Assembly: GCF_014190805.1 (NCBI RefSeq)
Contig: NZ_JACHVQ010000001.1
Coordinates: 806,001-870,000 of the forward strand
From: Flexivirga oryzae
GTDB taxonomy: Bacteria; Actinomycetota; Actinomycetes; Actinomycetales; Dermatophilaceae
DNA: 64,000 nt
Reading direction: 5' to 3'
This document shows, piece by piece, positions 61,869 to 64,000 of this stretch. The translations under genes and the position numbers were made by a program. The notes below the pieces were generated by a model. The model saw only the letters and a program-made list of their open reading frames with translations. It ran no database searches and had not been told where the DNA came from. How positions within the stretch are numbered: the first letter of the stretch is position 1; each line of letters begins with the position of its first letter.

Positions 61869-63578
61869 ATGCCGAAGAACGCAACCGCCAAGGGTTCGCC
61901 GCGCCTGCGTGTCGTCGAGTCGGCCGTGTCCCCACTGCGCCAGCACTATTTCGAGCTGTTGAGTGACCCGATGGCGTTCCTCGCTGATGTGAGCAGCCTG
62001 TTGGCGGTGATGGATGCCCGCACGTACGAAGGCCCGGGAGCTGAACGGCCACCGGCCGATCTGGACACGTTCCTGGACATGATCATCGAGGACGCCGGTG
62101 TTGAGACCACGGCACTGCTCCGTGTCTTGGCGCAGCTTGCTCCCGGGACCTACGCGGCACGGGCTGCCGACGAGGCCGCTCGCCGCGGCGATCCGGTACC
62201 GCCCTGGGTGGCGCGCCTGGCTGACGCCGAGGTGGTCGACGCGGGCCGGATGCAGGACGTACTCGGGGATGCCGGTGATTATGTCTTCCAGGTGCGGTCG
62301 CCGGGGCTTCCGGCCTTCTCCATGCTGGTGTTCGTCGACCGGCGGTTGGGTCGAGCAGTGACCGACGCGTTCTCCGTCGAGGAGACGCTTGACGGCTTGC
62401 GCCATCGATCGTTGCAGGCTGCTCCTGCCGGCGAGGTGGTCTGGCTCGGTGTCGACCGCGCGGCGGCACGTGGGGTGGTCGAGGCCGGGATCGAGTTGTC
62501 GGCGATGTTGCTGCCGCAACCGGAGACCGATTCGTGGCCGATGTCGAGAGCCATGACGGAGTGGGTCATGCGGATGCTGCCGCCGGCGGCGCCACCGGAG
62601 ACGCCGGAGATCGATGATCGCGCGCGGGGGTCCCTCCTGGATGGCTTCCTGGCCTCGGAGCCAGGTATGGGGTTGCGCCGGGAGCGTGTCTCGCCGGAGA
62701 CGGCGCGATCGATCGCCGAACTGCTGGTGGACTTCGCGGTCAACTACGGCACGGGAGATCCGCTGGAGTGGAGCCCGCGTGGTGTCGACGAATTCTTCGA
62801 ATGGTGGACGAGGAAGGTGGTCGCACCGGAACTGGACAGCGATGTTCCGGAGGTGGCAGAGGCTTGGGTGAGGTTCGCTCTGGGGCGAAACGGTATGTCG
62901 CCAAAGGTGATCCGTCACGCGCTGGATGCGATCAATGAGCTGAGCGGCGACTACTACGCGGGGCGCTACCACCAACCGGAACTCGATGACGGCTTCGACC
63001 CGGTAGGGCTCGACATCACCGATCTGGTGGGCCGCATCCAGCGGATGTGGGGTCCTCGGTTGGACATAGCGGATCACGAATTGCCCTTCACCGTGGGATC
63101 GGAGGAAGCGCTGTTGGCGCTCACCGACGAGCCGTTGCCGGCCGACGAGTTCGACTGGAGCGTCGTGGCCGACGCCATACATGAGGCGGTGGCCGCAGTG
63201 CTGCCGCTCATCGACCGCGGCGCGGATGCTCACCCGGTGGCAGCCGACGAGGTGCGCACCGCCCAGCGACGCCTGTTGGCGATGGCCGCGAGTGACGCGC
63301 CGGGTTGGTTTTCGCCGCGGTCGAAGCCGACGAGCAACGCATCGGCGATCTGCTGGCTGGTCGGCCGGGCGAACGACCTGCTGAATCCTTATGGTCCGCT
63401 GACGGCTGCGATGCTCGCCGAGGCCGTCGGCGGGACTGGCGCACCGAGCCAGCGGGCGGCCAGGTTGCAGACGCTGCTCGGTATGCCGACGGGCTATCGG
63501 CACACGATGATGGGCGATGCACGCCTCTTGGTCAGCGAGTTCAGGGCGCAACTCATCGAACTGCGGGACGCGCCGTAA
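61869..63578 (+). CDS. Unrecognised 569-aa protein
   Basis: MPKNATAKGSPRLRVVESAVSPLRQHYFELLSDPMAFLADVSSLLAVMDA.... It is soluble and mostly helical, with no signal peptide or TM segment. The last about 110 residues (VRTAQRRLLAMAASDAPGWFSPRSKPTSNASAICWLVGRANDLLNPYGPLTAAMLAEAVGG...AARLQTLLGM) resemble my memory of the DUF6398 C-terminal HTH-like domain; the rest is unknown. It is isolated by the hppD terminator upstream and a convergent endonuclease gene downstream. Base composition is slightly lower in GC than its neighbours. I assign no function. Confidence 0.7.
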   Translation: MPKNATAKGSPRLRVVESAVSPLRQHYFELLSDPMAFLADVSSLLAVMDARTYEGPGAERPPADLDTFLDMIIEDAGVETTALLRVLAQLAPGTYAARAADEAARRGDPVPPWVARLADAEVVDAGRMQDVLGDAGDYVFQVRSPGLPAFSMLVFVDRRLGRAVTDAFSVEETLDGLRHRSLQAAPAGEVVWLGVDRAAARGVVEAGIELSAMLLPQPETDSWPMSRAMTEWVMRMLPPAAPPETPEIDDRARGSLLDGFLASEPGMGLRRERVSPETARSIAELLVDFAVNYGTGDPLEWSPRGVDEFFEWWTRKVVAPELDSDVPEVAEAWVRFALGRNGMSPKVIRHALDAINELSGDYYAGRYHQPELDDGFDPVGLDITDLVGRIQRMWGPRLDIADHELPFTVGSEEALLALTDEPLPADEFDWSVVADAIHEAVAAVLPLIDRGADAHPVAADEVRTAQRRLLAMAASDAPGWFSPRSKPTSNASAICWLVGRANDLLNPYGPLTAAMLAEAVGGTGAPSQRAARLQTLLGMPTGYRHTMMGDARLLVSEFRAQLIELRDAP

Positions 63579-63582
63579 CCCC

Positions 63583-63596
63583 CACCTCGAGGTGGT
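63583..63596. terminator. Palindrome between convergent genes
   Basis: CCACCTCGAGGTGG is a perfect 14-bp palindrome 4 bases after the stop of the 569-aa protein and 11 bases before the end of the endonuclease gene. It could form a small hairpin on either transcript; no T-tract is present. Confidence 0.3.
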
Positions 63597-63607
63597 GCCG
63601 TGTGTGG

Positions 63608-64000
63608 TCAGGCAGCACGCCATTGAATGCGGTGGATTCGCCAGCTGATGTCGATGAGCGCTCGATCGAGATGGGATCGAGTCGGTGGTGGCATGCCGGG
63701 TGGTGCGGGTGGTCTGCTGGTGGCGGTGAGGCTGCCGGTGGTGGTGGTGGTTTCGCCGGCGTGGCCGGTGATGTTGATGTCGGGGTGTTCTTTGACTTGG
63801 TTGCAGCGGGCGCACAGGCCTTGTCCGTTGCGTTCGCAGGTTTCGCCGCCTGTTGCGTGGGCTTGGATGTGGTCGATGTGTTTGATGGGGGCGTCGCACC
63901 AGGGTGTGCGGCAGGTGTGGTCGCGTAGCCGGATCAGGTGGGCCAGGAGGCCGGGGTAGGTGCGGGCGTGGGAGTCCATGCCGATCAGGTCGCCGGTGTC
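63608..64000 (-). CDS. HNH endonuclease (DUF222/13E12-type), C-terminal part
   Basis: The gene runs off the right edge; 130 codons are visible, reading DTGDLIGMDSHARTYPGLLAHLIRLRDHTCRTPWCDAPIKHIDHIQAHATGGETCERNGQGLCARCNQVKEH. The HNH core is complete: the CxxxxC pair before the first His, IDHI, the central Asn and the final His, with zinc-type cysteines. The tail is Thr/Pro-rich. Such DUF222-HNH genes are abundant, often multi-copy, in actinobacteria and resemble the M. tuberculosis 13E12 repeat family. Whether the N-terminal part is intact cannot be seen. Confidence 0.88.
   Translation of the reverse strand, partial: DTGDLIGMDSHARTYPGLLAHLIRLRDHTCRTPWCDAPIKHIDHIQAHATGGETCERNGQGLCARCNQVKEHPDINITGHAGETTTTTGSLTATSRPPAPPGMPPPTRSHLDRALIDISWRIHRIQWRAA

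Overview
The window is a 64 kb piece of a high-GC actinobacterial chromosome, most likely Micrococcales of the Dermacoccaceae/Intrasporangiaceae type. The evidence is the pervasive G/C in third codon positions, WhiB1, the mtrB-lpqB pair, DUF3039 and LpqB families, many probably leaderless genes, and a tmRNA whose tag ends in TDFALAA. From memory of the Mycobacterium tuberculosis gene order, much of the left half follows the Rv3246c-Rv3219 region (mtrB, lpqB, comF, hpf, secA1, Rv3235, a tgs-type acyltransferase, pdtaS, whiB1, biotinylated protein TB7.3) with insertions. The genus is not determined.

Layout. 1-4.6 kb: end of mtrB, lpqB, comF, hpf and a NarL-type response regulator. 4.6-8 kb: two adjacent minus-strand genes, each made of three GNAT acetyltransferase domains. 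8-11.5 kb: an iron-box-preceded pair of ABC half-transporters whose nucleotide-binding domains have complementary defects; the second gene carries a stop codon and a frameshift. 11.5-14.3 kb: secA, followed by the first copy of a nested inverted-repeat element. 14.4-21.5 kb: Rv3235-like and LysM proteins, a vapBC-type toxin-antitoxin pair, a BldC-like HTH protein, a SAF-domain protein, a CpaE-like ATPase, a WS/DGAT-family acyltransferase and a DUF6912-like protein. 21.6-27 kb: one giant fused acyl-CoA carboxylase. 28.3-33.2 kb: the 180-kDa-class NAD-glutamate dehydrogenase. 33-38.4 kb: pdtaS, convergent whiB1, three related secreted or lipoproteins and a small biotinyl protein.

38.4-46.8 kb is the most accessory-looking part: a broken IS110-family element with a possible bridge-RNA leader, a DHA2 drug-efflux pump with its TetR repressor and a 23-bp perfect operator, and a two-gene operon (FAD oxidoreductase plus CFA-synthase-like methyltransferase) resembling the 10-methyl-branched (tuberculostearic-type) fatty acid genes. 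These are followed by ssrA (tmRNA) with a strong terminator. 46.8-52.1 kb: pntAB transhydrogenase, of distinctive base composition, and malic enzyme, both of which could affect NAD(P)H supply. 52-64 kb: a TetR/membrane-protein unit under twin palindromic operators, a DEAD-box RNA helicase with a long Arg/Asp-rich N-terminal tail, YqgE, DUF3039, the second nested-repeat copy, an SF2 helicase, an Lrp regulator, a TetR/SDR divergent pair with twin operators, 4-hydroxyphenylpyruvate dioxygenase with a clear terminator, an unrecognised 569-aa protein and the end of an HNH/DUF222 endonuclease gene.

The observations most worth following up are the nested inverted-repeat family, the one-site ABC heterodimer with lesions at two catalytic codons, the six-GNAT-domain pair, and the noncoding region upstream of the IS110 remnant. 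I found no CRISPR array, no prophage and no complete biosynthetic cluster. All functional calls rest on reading motifs and recalled family knowledge; no database search was run.
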